A stretch of 64,000 bases of DNA from Bacillota bacterium (GCA_023413135.1 JAEZQK010000095.1:1-64000), one strand, 5' to 3'; numbered from the stretch's first letter, positions 35,289 through 45,191 are shown. Numbers and translations are program-made. Notes: generated by a model not told the origin, from the letters alone.

Positions 35289-35945
35289 ATGGACATTCGA
35301 ATCTTAATTGTCGAAGATGACGAGGATATCCGCGAAGCGGTGAAAGCATATCTGCTTGATGCAGGCTATCAAGTGGATTCCTGCCCGGATGGAGATGAAG
35401 CGCTGAATCTTTTCTATGAGAATAGTTACCACTTGGTCATTTTGGATATTATGCTTCCAGGTATGAACGGGCATGAGCTTTTGAAGGAATTCAGAAAGCT
35501 TCATAATGCACCCGTACTCATGCTGACCGCGTTGGAGGATGAAGATAACGAAATCAGGGCGTTTACAAATGAGGCTGACGATTATGTTACAAAGCCATTC
35601 GCCATGCTGGTGCTGCTGAAAAGGGTGGAGGCACTGCTTAGGCGCAGCGGCGCGCTGCAAAAAGAAATCAGAGTGGGACGGCTGACATTATACCCCGAAT
35701 CCTACAAGGCCGAATACGGCGGGACCGACATTGCACTCACGCCCAAAGAATTCGATATCCTGCTTCTTTTATCGCACAGCGCCGGTAAAATTATTCCATA
35801 CGAAACGCTGCTCACGAGGATATGGGGTTACGATACCGATGTGACGGATGGGGTTGTGCATGTCAATATTAAACGGCTTCGCGATAAATTCCCCGTCAAT
35901 ATCATTAGAACCATCAAAGGCGTAGGCTATAGTCTGGAGACTTAA
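35289..35945 (+). CDS. OmpR-family response regulator (second two-component system)
   Basis: 218 residues. Receiver with D10, D11 and phosphorylated D53 (LVILDIMLPGMNG), Lys in VTKPFA, and a winged helix (LTPKEFDILLLL, VHVNIKRLRDKFP). GGGGGTGAC precedes ATG 35289. Only five bases separate it from the kinase gene, so they form one operon. Direct repeats in its own leader suggest autoregulation. Confidence 0.93.
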   Translation: MDIRILIVEDDEDIREAVKAYLLDAGYQVDSCPDGDEALNLFYENSYHLVILDIMLPGMNGHELLKEFRKLHNAPVLMLTALEDEDNEIRAFTNEADDYVTKPFAMLVLLKRVEALLRRSGALQKEIRVGRLTLYPESYKAEYGGTDIALTPKEFDILLLLSHSAGKIIPYETLLTRIWGYDTDVTDGVVHVNIKRLRDKFPVNIIRTIKGVGYSLET

Positions 35946-35950
35946 GTGAT

Positions 35951-37339
35951 ATGAAAGTAAAAAATCTTGGAATTTTCGGGAAAATTTTCTTGTATACCTT
36001 ATCCTTTCTCATCGCGGTCATCGGGCTGACGGCTCTGTTATTTTCGCAGCAATTTGACATGATCTTCGAAGAGGGAAAAACGCGGGTTTTCCAGGATAAT
36101 TTAAGGCCGCTTGTTGAGCAGCTTAACGGAAAGCCGGAGGCTGAAGTCAAGGCTATAGCCGATGCATTTCACAAACAAAATATCTATTTGCGCTTTTATA
36201 TCATAAAAAGCGACGGCGGGCTGCTGTACGAAACGCCTGCTTTTCCTATAAACCGGGATGGCACCGATGTGCAGAAACAGGATGCACCGTCTTTGGATCC
36301 TAGGATAAGCAATGATGAAATGATGGAATGGATACCAACGAAAATGACCTTTCCAATATCCGGCGGTATGACGCTGAATGTGTTCAATCAATTGATAGAA
36401 AATGACATGGATTCTTCTCTCATCAACAAAATTGTCATTGCACTGCTGGTAATGCTGCTGATCAGCATCTTTGTCTCCTATGTTTTTGCACGCGGCATCA
36501 CAAAACCAATCTTAACGCTCGCTGATGCTACAGAAAAAATGTCAAAGCTGGAGAGCGTGCCGATCCTGAAAAAACGAAATGACGAAATCGGGTTGCTAAC
36601 AAGCGATGTATATAAAATGTATTCTTCACTGAAAACAGAAATAGAACGTGTGAAGGAAGTTGAGGAGAACCAGCGGTATTTCTTTTCGGCCGCCTCCCAT
36701 GAACTCAAAACGCCCGTCGCATCCACATTGGTATTGCTGCAGGGCATGCTGGACGATATCGGGGACTATAAGGACCACCCCAAATATCTGCGCAAATGCA
36801 TGGAAAAAATGAACGCGCAGAGCGTGATCATATCTGAAATGCTGGAAATCGTCCGCCTGACCGGGGGGAACACGCAGCTTTGCTATGAAGATATCAATGT
36901 CCGCTCGGTCATAGAGTCAATTCTGAGCTTCCACCAGACGTTCATTGACTTTAAGAAACTGAGCGTCGTTCTTGATTTGCCGGATACTCTGGTTTGCCAC
37001 ACAGACAGGAATATACTAAGCCGTTCGCTCTCCAATGTCATTATGAACGCAGTGCAGAATACGCCTGAAAAGGAGAGCGTTAAAATATGGAGTGAGGCCG
37101 GCAAGAATAACACACTGCGGCTATGTATTCTGAATACGGGTACGCATATCAGCGAGGAAGAACGATCAAAGCTTTTTGAGCCCTTTTTCAGGGCGGACAA
37201 GGCAAGGAGCAGAAGCCTGGGCCGGAGCGGATTGGGCCTTACCATTGTAGCGAAATCCCTGGAACTAATCAATGCGGCCTTCTCGCTCGAAAACACGCTG
37301 GAGGGTGTGCTTTTTTGGGTGGAGTTACCCCAGTTGTAA
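35951..37339 (+). CDS. Membrane sensor histidine kinase (second two-component system)
   Basis: 462 residues. Helices at about 11-31 and 160-180 enclose a 130-residue external sensor, followed by HAMP, HisKA with H250 (SAASHELKTPVAST) and an HATPase domain (NVIMNAVQNTPE, RSGLGLTIVAKSLELI). The G1 box is weakly conserved (CILNTGTHISEEE). The stimulus is unknown. Its operon ends 73 bases before the M28 peptidase gene, the likely target. Confidence 0.92.
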   Translation: MKVKNLGIFGKIFLYTLSFLIAVIGLTALLFSQQFDMIFEEGKTRVFQDNLRPLVEQLNGKPEAEVKAIADAFHKQNIYLRFYIIKSDGGLLYETPAFPINRDGTDVQKQDAPSLDPRISNDEMMEWIPTKMTFPISGGMTLNVFNQLIENDMDSSLINKIVIALLVMLLISIFVSYVFARGITKPILTLADATEKMSKLESVPILKKRNDEIGLLTSDVYKMYSSLKTEIERVKEVEENQRYFFSAASHELKTPVASTLVLLQGMLDDIGDYKDHPKYLRKCMEKMNAQSVIISEMLEIVRLTGGNTQLCYEDINVRSVIESILSFHQTFIDFKKLSVVLDLPDTLVCHTDRNILSRSLSNVIMNAVQNTPEKESVKIWSEAGKNNTLRLCILNTGTHISEEERSKLFEPFFRADKARSRSLGRSGLGLTIVAKSLELINAAFSLENTLEGVLFWVELPQL

Positions 37340-37367
37340 GTTAGGCGTAAGAGCCGGCTGTTATGAT
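37336..37367 (+). promoter_or_regulatory. Probable activator-type promoter of the M28 peptidase gene
   Basis: GTAAG at 37336-37340 and 37347-37351, 11 bases apart, overlap where a -35 should be; TATGAT at 37362-37367 is a -10. The pairing of helical-turn repeats with a poor -35 fits activation by the adjacent response regulator. Confidence 0.45.
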
Positions 37368-37412
37368 GCGTATATAGGCGCATCAATACGCGCTGTAACT
37401 GGAGGTATACGC

Positions 37413-39191
37413 ATGAGAATAAAACGTTTGTTTTCCGCTTTACTGGTTCTGTCGGTCTTCCTATCGGGCATTGGCATCGCATTTTGGGCAACGCGCCCGC
37501 CCGCACCGCCTTCTGAAACAAATCCCGATTATCCGGCATATCAACAAATGCTTGCCAATATAGAAGCCATGACCAAGGAGCCGCACCCTTCGGGATCAAA
37601 GGAACTTGCGGATGTGCGAAATTACCTTCTGTCGCAAATTGAAGGTATGGGTCTTGAGTACGATGTGCAAAGTACCGTTTGCTCTTTGGATGAGATTGCC
37701 GCCGACGACGCGGCACGGAAAAAAGAGGGTGCGAAGAAGGAGAGCTTTAAAAAGGACGTTAAGGCGGAGGACGTTCAGAAAGATACTCTACCGGGTAAGG
37801 TGATGCCGCCTTCGGGCAAAACATTTTCTAAGGAAGAGCCGAAAGGTCAAGACATAAAAAACGAAGCAGTTTTCGACGAAAACGGCAATGTGACATTGTA
37901 CAATATATTGGTCAAGCTGGATTCGCCCGGCACGGACAGCGGTGTTCTTTTCATGGCCCATTATGACTCCGAATTTGGGGTTCCCGGAGCCTGCGATGAT
38001 ATGACTTCCGTCTGTGCGCTTCTGGAGGCCATGCGGCGGCAGGCAGGGAATCCGAATCTCAAATACGACCTGTATTTCCTGTTCACGGACGGCGAGGAGC
38101 TTGGAGGGATGGGAGCGAAGGTGTTCGTGCGTGATAACTCGGAGCTTAAAGATCGTATCGATCTTGTTGTGAACATGGATGCCCGCGGCACCAGCGGCGG
38201 CCTGTTTATGTTTGAAAGTTCCGTGTTTGACTACGATCAGGTGCATCATTTTAAGGCCGCAAGCAGCCATCCGATTTCCTATTCATGGCTGTCGATGATA
38301 TACCGGCAAATGTCCAACGGAACCGACCTTACCCGCTTTTTGAATGCAGGCTATCACGCCTTGAATTTTGCGGTGGCTGAGAGTGTAGAGAATTACAGTT
38401 CCGCAACGGATGACCTTGACCACCTGGACCGCGGCACGGCATATCACTTCCTCCTAAACGCGTTTGAGCTTAGCGATTACGCGGCGGGCGCCTCCCTGAA
38501 GGACAGTGAAAGCCGGCAGGATGGCGTTTATTTTACGCTGCTGCCAGGTCTGCTTGTATTGATGAACGGCGCGTCCGCTCGTATTCTTACCGGAGCTGCC
38601 GTTTTAGCCGCTCTTGCGTGGCTTATATGGCAGCTGCGCCGCGGCAATATCAGGCCACTTAGGATACTGTCCGCCGCAGGCGTTCAGCTATTGGTCATTG
38701 CCGCTTCAGCCCTTATGAGCCTGGGCGCGGTTGCGCTGGCTGACGCGGCTGGATTTATAAAGCTTCTGGATGATGAAATGCAGTTTAGCATTCCTGTTTT
38801 TATGAGCATTGCGGCGGTTATCTGCGTGGTTGCGTTTGCCGTGTTTGTTTTGTACATGCGGAAACGGTCGTTTACCGAAACGCTGGCCGGTGTAATGCCG
38901 CTGCTGATGCTTTTTGCGGCTGTAACAGCCATCTTTTTCAACGCCGTAAGCTACTTGATGACTCTACCATTGCTTGGTCTTACGATTGCAGCGTTGCTTG
39001 AGAAGAAATATGCTGCAAAAACGATTGTGTCCGCGGTGGTTGGTATCGGTATACTTCTTATGTACGTTCCGCTTTGCTGGCTTCTCTTTATTACGCTTGG
39101 ACTTAACATTATGCCGCTGATTATGGCATTAGCAGCCATCCCGGTTACGCTCATTGCGGCACTTTTTCGGGGCGGAAAACGCTTAAGCTGA
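37413..39191 (+). CDS. Membrane-anchored M28-family metallopeptidase
   Basis: 592 residues. N-terminal signal anchor (residues 4-27), then a zinc aminopeptidase domain: LFMAHYDSEFG and GACDDMTS (His and bridging Asp), FTDGEELGGMGA (Glu pair), VVNMDARGTSGG (Asp) and DDLDHLDRGTAYH (His). A Lys/Glu-rich insertion at about 100-150 (KKEGAKKESFKKDVKAEDV) interrupts the domain. The C-terminal 200 residues hold about seven membrane helices, as in the Fxna/endoplasmic-type M28 group. The active domain should face outward. GGAGG lies before ATG 37413. Likely controlled by the upstream two-component system. Confidence 0.88.
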   Translation: MRIKRLFSALLVLSVFLSGIGIAFWATRPPAPPSETNPDYPAYQQMLANIEAMTKEPHPSGSKELADVRNYLLSQIEGMGLEYDVQSTVCSLDEIAADDAARKKEGAKKESFKKDVKAEDVQKDTLPGKVMPPSGKTFSKEEPKGQDIKNEAVFDENGNVTLYNILVKLDSPGTDSGVLFMAHYDSEFGVPGACDDMTSVCALLEAMRRQAGNPNLKYDLYFLFTDGEELGGMGAKVFVRDNSELKDRIDLVVNMDARGTSGGLFMFESSVFDYDQVHHFKAASSHPISYSWLSMIYRQMSNGTDLTRFLNAGYHALNFAVAESVENYSSATDDLDHLDRGTAYHFLLNAFELSDYAAGASLKDSESRQDGVYFTLLPGLLVLMNGASARILTGAAVLAALAWLIWQLRRGNIRPLRILSAAGVQLLVIAASALMSLGAVALADAAGFIKLLDDEMQFSIPVFMSIAAVICVVAFAVFVLYMRKRSFTETLAGVMPLLMLFAAVTAIFFNAVSYLMTLPLLGLTIAALLEKKYAAKTIVSAVVGIGILLMYVPLCWLLFITLGLNIMPLIMALAAIPVTLIAALFRGGKRLS

Positions 39192-39320
39192 GGCAACATG
39201 TAATTTAGTCTGTCGCTAGGGGACTGCCGGCCTTTAGCGGCATATTTTTTATTTGACTTATTGTTGCTTTCTGATATAACCTATGACTACATCGTTCCAT
39301 GTTTCTATCTGCCTGATAAT

Positions 39321-39441
39321 GCGATGCGGGTGATGGTGAAAATGGGGGAAGAAGGCAATACTGCCGAATGGACCTGACAGAGCCGGAAGCAGCAAGAAAT
39401 TTCCTTCGGCGCTGTGCACGTTTTCACCCAGAAAGGCGTTT
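39321..39441 (+). pseudogene. Degenerate internal fragment of a rumA-like gene
   Basis: Aligns to rumA about 24635-24750: GGGTGATGGTGAAAATGG, GGCAA..CTGCCGA, GCCGGAAGCAGC and CTGTGCACG are shared, with a deletion and a TGA (in GACCTGACAG) breaking the frame. It supplies the segment directly preceding the one preserved at 26093. Nothing else of note occurs in 39192-39320. Confidence 0.8.
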
Positions 39442-39446
39442 GAATT

Positions 39447-40259
39447 TTGAATATATCAGGTATGGATTGTATGGTTGGCATTGATCAAGGCGGGCATATA
39501 GAATTTGGCAGAAGCATTATTGAAGGCGTGGAAATCAAGCTGTGCAGATGCAGCCCCCATGCTTATAAGCTTCATGTCCATGATGAACTTTCATTAGGGT
39601 ATATCGTAGAAGGATCGACTGACTTAACAATGAATGACAGGACGATCCGTTATGCAGCTGGTGATGGTGTCATTATACCGCCATTAATGACGCATAGATG
39701 TGCTCCTAATGATAGTCAACACTGGGCATATATTATGTTGTTTGTCGATCCCGGCTACTATAGCGATGTAGTAACATTTGGCCGGGCAAAAAAGTTGACA
39801 GGCAATCATGTTCGGAAATTAATCAGCTTTATTGAACAATTGCTGATAGAAAAGATTCCGGACGCATTGGAAAATATACTTATTGAGTTGTTGCTGGAGT
39901 TTGGAGAAAGAAGTATTCCAGAAACTGCTGCTGCAAATATAAGTGATAATGCCAAAGCAATCCATGATTATATATTGAATCATGTGAAGGATGACATAAC
40001 ATTAGACAGGCTTGCGCAAATATTCGGTCAAAATAAGTTTTCGATCATCAGGAATTTTAAGAAGCTATATATGACCACGCCTGCGGCATACCATTTGCAA
40101 TACCGGGTTGCCGAAGCAAAAAGGTTATTAAGCAAAGGTGCAGACGTGTTTGATGTTTGTGAGCAGTTAAGATTTTATGACCAGGCCCACTTTATAAGAG
40201 AATTTAAAAAGATGTATGGCATTACGCCAGGAGTGTATATAGGACAACTAAAAGGATAG
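39447..40259 (+). CDS. AraC-family transcriptional regulator
   Basis: 270 residues. N-terminal cupin domain (HVHDELSLGYIVEGSTDL, AAGDGVIIPPLMTH) and a C-terminal pair of helix-turn-helix units (ITLDRLAQIFGQNKFSIIRNFK and DVCEQLRFYDQAHFIREFKKMYGITP). The N-terminus is uncertain: TTG 39447 has GAAAGG ten bases upstream, while ATG 39462 and 39471 have no clear site. The ribosome site sits inside the rumA remnant. The EamA transporter 88 bases downstream is a natural target; the family often controls an adjacent exporter. Confidence 0.87.
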   Translation: MNISGMDCMVGIDQGGHIEFGRSIIEGVEIKLCRCSPHAYKLHVHDELSLGYIVEGSTDLTMNDRTIRYAAGDGVIIPPLMTHRCAPNDSQHWAYIMLFVDPGYYSDVVTFGRAKKLTGNHVRKLISFIEQLLIEKIPDALENILIELLLEFGERSIPETAAANISDNAKAIHDYILNHVKDDITLDRLAQIFGQNKFSIIRNFKKLYMTTPAAYHLQYRVAEAKRLLSKGADVFDVCEQLRFYDQAHFIREFKKMYGITPGVYIGQLKG

Positions 40260-40347
40260 TGTCGATTTTTTAACGGCGCCAATTTTATACTATACAGTCC
40301 CTTCTTTTTTTGCTAATCTGGGTTTGGCAAAGATAAGGAGGCTCACT

Positions 40348-41229
40348 ATGAGCAGAATAAAGTTGGCGCTTGTTATGGTCATTTGGGGTAGCCTGGGTGT
40401 GTTTACAAGATCCATTCCACTGTCCGCCTTAAGCCTGGCCTTTCTTCGGGCATTCATTGCGCTGCCGGTCCTTTTTATTGCGATGAAAAAGAAAAAATCG
40501 GATAAGGTGAGATGGCAGCTTTTTATACCCTATCTTATTTCAGGCGCATTACTGGGGTTCGGCTGGTTAACCCTGTTCTATGGGTTTAAGCATACGAGCA
40601 TATCATCTGCCGTTATCATCTACAATATGTGCCCGGTATATGTCATGATACTTGCACCGCTGGTATTGAAAGAGTCTATCTCAAAGATTCAAATTGCGGT
40701 GATTTTTATCTCATTTCTTGGTCTCTTTCTGATTGTTGGAACTAATTTATCAGAAGGGTATGGATACATGGGGCTGGCACTAAGCGCTTTTTCAGGGATG
40801 CTTTATGCAGCCATTGTGCTCATCAACCGAAGCATAAAAGTTAGGGTGGATAATCAAACGGCTACCTTTGTGCAAATACTGACGGCCATGGTTGTATTGC
40901 TGCCATTTGTATTGCTGGATGGGAATATTTTTGCGGTTGTACACCTGGATGCCGTGGCAATTGTATATACCATTCTATTGGGTGTATTGCATACAGGTTT
41001 GGCATATACCGTGTTCTTTTCCCTTTCTGCACATATGAAATCTGTGGAAATAGTATCCTATAGTTTTCTGGAGCCACTATTTGGTATTTTATTCAGTGTG
41101 ATCTTTCTCTCAGAGGCATTGACAATACCAAAGATGATTGGCGGGATTTTGATATTGGGTTCAACTTATATCGGAGAAATGCTGAAAGACAAAAAATGGG
41201 CAACAGAAAAAGGGCATGTTCAGATATAA
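40348..41229 (+). CDS. EamA/DMT-family transporter
   Basis: 293 residues with ten predicted helices in two EamA repeats (first LVMVIWGSLGVFTRSIPLS, second from about 145). Drug/metabolite exporter superfamily; the substrate is unknown. AAGGAGG lies six to seven bases before ATG 40348; the in-frame ATG at 40324 precedes that site. It follows an AraC regulator on the same strand, which is probably its control gene. Confidence 0.88.
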   Translation: MSRIKLALVMVIWGSLGVFTRSIPLSALSLAFLRAFIALPVLFIAMKKKKSDKVRWQLFIPYLISGALLGFGWLTLFYGFKHTSISSAVIIYNMCPVYVMILAPLVLKESISKIQIAVIFISFLGLFLIVGTNLSEGYGYMGLALSAFSGMLYAAIVLINRSIKVRVDNQTATFVQILTAMVVLLPFVLLDGNIFAVVHLDAVAIVYTILLGVLHTGLAYTVFFSLSAHMKSVEIVSYSFLEPLFGILFSVIFLSEALTIPKMIGGILILGSTYIGEMLKDKKWATEKGHVQI

Positions 41230-41418
41230 AATGCCCTGAATATCAAACGGCAACTAATCTATATTTCCTGGTGCCTCCTGGTATCTGCCATCTTATGCTC
41301 ACGCATATCGTGTGCCTGTCCTTGTTTATAATTTTTGATGATTCTTTTATTTGATCAACAAAACGTCCGATATATTATATTGTATCTTTATGAAGGTTAT
41401 TTCGGTTAAAAGGATGAT

Positions 41419-43257
41419 ATGATGAGAAAGAAAATTGCTCCAATATTTTTAGTTGTTGCGATCATCGTCCTTTCATCATCGCCACTATTTTTAAACATAC
41501 CAGCTGCCGCTCAGCCGCCAAAGCCAGTCAATGGTGTCTTGGATTTGAGCAACTGGTCATTCGAGGAAAATGGAACTGTCAGCTTGGATGGTGCGTGGGC
41601 CTTCTACTTCAACCGGTTTCTGACGCATGAAGATTTTGTGAAGGGTGTTGACGCTATTCCAACACCTATTGAAATACCAAGCACCAATAAGAGCATGGCG
41701 CCCTTCAAGCCATTTGCGGGAAATAAATTCTATGGGACGATGAGGCTCGTTATAAAACTGCCTGAGGGTATGAGGACATATGGATTAAGGACGGATATCA
41801 TACTGACATCCTATAAGCTCTATATTGACGGCAATCTGCACGGTGAAGTGGGAAGGGTCGGAACGGGCAAGGAAAATAGTGTGCCTTACTACAATATACT
41901 TACCACCTATTTTGATCCTGAAGGCAACGAAGTGGAGCTCATCAACCATACATCGGATTATACGGCGGACGACTGTACGATTGCATCACCCAAAATCGGA
42001 CTGGCCACCCAAATCGCACAGGCAGGACGGTTGGGTTTGGGCAGGGACTTATTTCTATTTGGCATGTTGCTTATTATGGGCATCTATCATCTTGGCCTGT
42101 ATGTGATGAGGGTAAAGGACCGTGCACCTCTCTACTTCGGGGTATTCTGCCTCTTGTTTTCACTTCGCATGCTATTGGTGGGAGAACGGTTTCTGCCAAG
42201 CTATTTGAATCTCGGCTTTTTTGTTTACGGGCGAATGGCCTATTTTAGTGTTTTTATCGGATTTGCAGCTCTATGTGGATTTTTGTACTATGCTTTGGAT
42301 GGTTTGTTTGCCAAATGGTTTGTGAAGGGCAGCACCGCTCTTGGATTATTGTTTGGCTTTCTCATCTTATGGGTTCCATACAGTTCAGCAGACATGCTAT
42401 TGATGATTTATGCTGCATGTGGATTCATTTTATTGGGTTATGCCATTGTTAGATTGGTGATCGGCGTATTGAAAAGACATCCCTTTGCACGTATTGTATT
42501 TCTGGGCTTCGCATATTTGGGGATAACATTTGTCAATGATCTGATTTATCAGATTACATTGGCCAATACGCCTTCGCTCATACCGCTGGGTGTTGCGGTC
42601 TTTACATTCACGCAGGCATATACCTTGTCCGCCAAATTTTCAAATGCCTATACAAGAGCTGAGCAGCTCTCCATAGAGAATGAAGCCATTATGTCGGAGC
42701 TGAAGCTTATGAACAGCAATCTTGAATCCCTTGTGAAGGAGAGGACTTCCGATTTGCAGAAGGCTCTTGCGGAAGTGGAAGTCATGTCCAAAACAGATGA
42801 TCTGACAAAACTGCCTAACAGACGGTTGGTACTTGCAAAAATGAAGGACCTTATTGAACAAAAAAAAGACTTTTATATCGGCTTGGCCGATATCGACCAT
42901 TTTAAAGAAATTAATGACCGGTTCGGCCATGCGAAAGGGGATGAAATTCTTATACGGCTATCATCCATATTGCTCAGGACTGTTGGTGATTGCGGCTTTG
43001 TCGGCCGGTGGGGCGGTGAGGAATTCCTGATTGTGATAGAAACGGATCAAGGCGATACGGTTCTTGGAAAGGCAAATGAAATTCGAATAGCGGCAGAGGA
43101 GTGCCGGCATGAAGACATTGGCGAAAACATAACGATCACCATTGGTTTATGTAAATACTTGGAGAACACCCCCGTAGACGCAATGATAGCCCATGCAGAC
43201 AAGGCACTTTACAAGGGCAAATTGGCCGGAAGAAACCAGTGCGTGATTGCCACGTAA
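41419..43257 (+). CDS. 7TMR-DISM sensor diguanylate cyclase
   Basis: 612 residues. Signal peptide (about 1-30), an extracellular DISM-like beta domain (LDLSNWSFEENGTVSLDGAWAF in two parts, GTMRLVIKLPEG), seven membrane helices (about 205-400), a short coiled coil and a C-terminal GGDEF domain with the active GGEEF variant (GRWGGEEFLIV) and NRRLVLAKM. It should make cyclic di-GMP in response to an external ligand, probably a carbohydrate. AAAGGATGAT precedes the tandem ATGs at 41419 and 41422. The 190 bases upstream have no clear promoter. Confidence 0.9.
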   Translation: MMRKKIAPIFLVVAIIVLSSSPLFLNIPAAAQPPKPVNGVLDLSNWSFEENGTVSLDGAWAFYFNRFLTHEDFVKGVDAIPTPIEIPSTNKSMAPFKPFAGNKFYGTMRLVIKLPEGMRTYGLRTDIILTSYKLYIDGNLHGEVGRVGTGKENSVPYYNILTTYFDPEGNEVELINHTSDYTADDCTIASPKIGLATQIAQAGRLGLGRDLFLFGMLLIMGIYHLGLYVMRVKDRAPLYFGVFCLLFSLRMLLVGERFLPSYLNLGFFVYGRMAYFSVFIGFAALCGFLYYALDGLFAKWFVKGSTALGLLFGFLILWVPYSSADMLLMIYAACGFILLGYAIVRLVIGVLKRHPFARIVFLGFAYLGITFVNDLIYQITLANTPSLIPLGVAVFTFTQAYTLSAKFSNAYTRAEQLSIENEAIMSELKLMNSNLESLVKERTSDLQKALAEVEVMSKTDDLTKLPNRRLVLAKMKDLIEQKKDFYIGLADIDHFKEINDRFGHAKGDEILIRLSSILLRTVGDCGFVGRWGGEEFLIVIETDQGDTVLGKANEIRIAAEECRHEDIGENITITIGLCKYLENTPVDAMIAHADKALYKGKLAGRNQCVIAT

Positions 43258-43490
43258 AAAAGGCAGTCCTGGGGGAATGTTTTCAATAGGATGGCATATG
43301 AAAACGGGTAAGGTCAATGATTGATTAAAAAAACATACTGGAAATGCTAAACTATGCATAGTAAATTGCTGAAATATAAATAGAGAAACCTCTTAAAACG
43401 CATCAAGAAATATGACGAATGGCATGGAAAATACAAGGATTATTTGGTGAAATTGGGTAAAAAAGCCAGTCTGTTATTATGGGGGGGCCT

Positions 43491-45170
43491 ATGCAAGCTA
43501 CATCCATACTGCTCATTGCCTCACTGGGAGCTATTTTCGTACTGTTAATGTTATATTTTTATATCTTTTTGTCTGAACGCAAGCTTTTCCTGGGGCTGTG
43601 GTTTATTGGCTGGGCTATCATTGCGCTCAATTATGGCCTGGATGCTTTCTTCCCGGATGTTTTAAGACAAAACCGCATGGTTTTGCTGCTTAGCCTGGGC
43701 TCCTATTTTTATGCGAACCTTGTCATAGCCTGGGGTACGATGAGGTTCTTGAAAAGGGAAGCCGGGATTCGCGTATTCTTAAGCCTGGGAATCATCTGGC
43801 TGTTGCTGTTTATCCTTTTCGCAAATCTGAATTGGCTGGATGTTCAAATGATTGAATATGCCAGCCTGACGGTGTTCGCCCTGACCGCCTGGGTGGGTGC
43901 GGAAATGATCGGCGCGGCCAAAAGATATGGGAATCTTGTTCTCTTTTTAGGGCTGCTGAATATAGCCTGGGTATGCAATACGGTTCTGTTTTCTTATATC
44001 CTGAAAGAACCGCGGATGGTCCCTTATGCCGTTTCGCAAATCATCCTGCTCCTGAACGCAATTGGGCTTGTCCAGCTTTTTTTCAAAGAGCAGAAGGACG
44101 AGATCAAGCGCGGGCTTGCGCACATCACGTATCTCACTTTCCAGGACGAATTGACGGGATTGTATAGCAAGGCCTATTTTGACAAGAAAATACAGGAGAT
44201 GGGAAATAAGCAGGACTGTCTGCCCATATCCCTGATCGTCGGAGATATGAACGGGCTGAAGTTCGTAAATGATATCTTTGGCCATCAGGAGGGAGACAAT
44301 TGGCTGAAAAGAATGGCCCTGATTATCAAGGAATCCTGCCGTCCGGATGACATTATTGCAAGGTGGGGCGGTGATGAGTTTGCCGTGATTCTACCTAAGA
44401 CGGACAGGGAAACCGCCTTTGGCATCGGACAAAAAATTAATGACGCCTGCAAAAGCATACAGGAGGCTGATATTCTTTTCAGCATATCCCTTGGAACAGC
44501 CACAAAAGCCGATGGCGAAGCGGAGTTGCTTCAGGTTTTAAAAGAAGCCGAAGAGCAGATGTATAAAGTCAAGCTAGTGGAAGGCAAAAAGGTCAGGTGG
44601 GACATTGCTGAAACCTTGGGCAAGCTGCTGCAGAACAAAGTGTATGAAACCAAAGAACACATTGAGAGATTGGAGCACCTGGCCAGAGAATTCGGGCGGG
44701 TTTTGAACCTTTCCAAGGGAAAGCTGAATGATCTTGTACAGGCTGTCAGGCTCCATGATGTTGGCAAAATAGGTATACCCAAGGATATTGTTCAAAAGAG
44801 GGTCCAGCTTGATGAGTCGGAATGGGCCATCATGAAAAAGCATGTGGAAATTGGCTATCGAATTGCCCGCGCATCCGAAAGATATGCCCATCTTGCCGAT
44901 ATCATTTTATATCATCATGAATGGTGGAACGGCCAAGGCTATCCCCAGGGGCTAAAAGAAGAAGAGATTCCGTTCCTGTCGCGCGTCATATCCATTTTGG
45001 ATGCATTTGATGTCATGACCCACCACCAGTTTTATAAACTCTCCCAAAATGCAAGCGAGGCTTTGGATGAGCTTCGCCTCAAAGCCGGAACCCAGTTTGA
45101 TCCTGCCTTGGTTTCGAGCTTTATGAAGATGGCGGCCGAAAAAAACGACGGCGAAAGCTACGTGCAATAA
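43491..45170 (+). CDS. Membrane GGDEF plus HD-GYP protein
   Basis: 559 residues. Six to seven N-terminal helices (about 5-195), a GGDEF domain with an intact ARWGGDEFAVI, and a C-terminal HD-GYP domain (RLHDVGKIGIPKDI, ILYHHEWWNGQGYPQGLKEEEIP). It could both make and hydrolyse cyclic di-GMP; the signature residues of both are kept. ATG 43491 is preferred, with GGGGGGG before it; ATG 43479 precedes that tract. The 230 bases between the two cyclase genes carry no clear feature. Together with the preceding gene it forms a cyclic-di-GMP pair. Confidence 0.9.
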   Translation: MQATSILLIASLGAIFVLLMLYFYIFLSERKLFLGLWFIGWAIIALNYGLDAFFPDVLRQNRMVLLLSLGSYFYANLVIAWGTMRFLKREAGIRVFLSLGIIWLLLFILFANLNWLDVQMIEYASLTVFALTAWVGAEMIGAAKRYGNLVLFLGLLNIAWVCNTVLFSYILKEPRMVPYAVSQIILLLNAIGLVQLFFKEQKDEIKRGLAHITYLTFQDELTGLYSKAYFDKKIQEMGNKQDCLPISLIVGDMNGLKFVNDIFGHQEGDNWLKRMALIIKESCRPDDIIARWGGDEFAVILPKTDRETAFGIGQKINDACKSIQEADILFSISLGTATKADGEAELLQVLKEAEEQMYKVKLVEGKKVRWDIAETLGKLLQNKVYETKEHIERLEHLAREFGRVLNLSKGKLNDLVQAVRLHDVGKIGIPKDIVQKRVQLDESEWAIMKKHVEIGYRIARASERYAHLADIILYHHEWWNGQGYPQGLKEEEIPFLSRVISILDAFDVMTHHQFYKLSQNASEALDELRLKAGTQFDPALVSSFMKMAAEKNDGESYVQ

Positions 45171-45191
45171 ATCATGCTATATTGACCTTGT

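Noticed and set aside
43258..43490. Cyclic-di-GMP riboswitch or small gene between the two cyclase genes
   Set aside because: No GEMM core sequence is seen. A coding-like stretch (about 43395-43480) exists but has no start codon or ribosome site and runs into the next gene out of frame.
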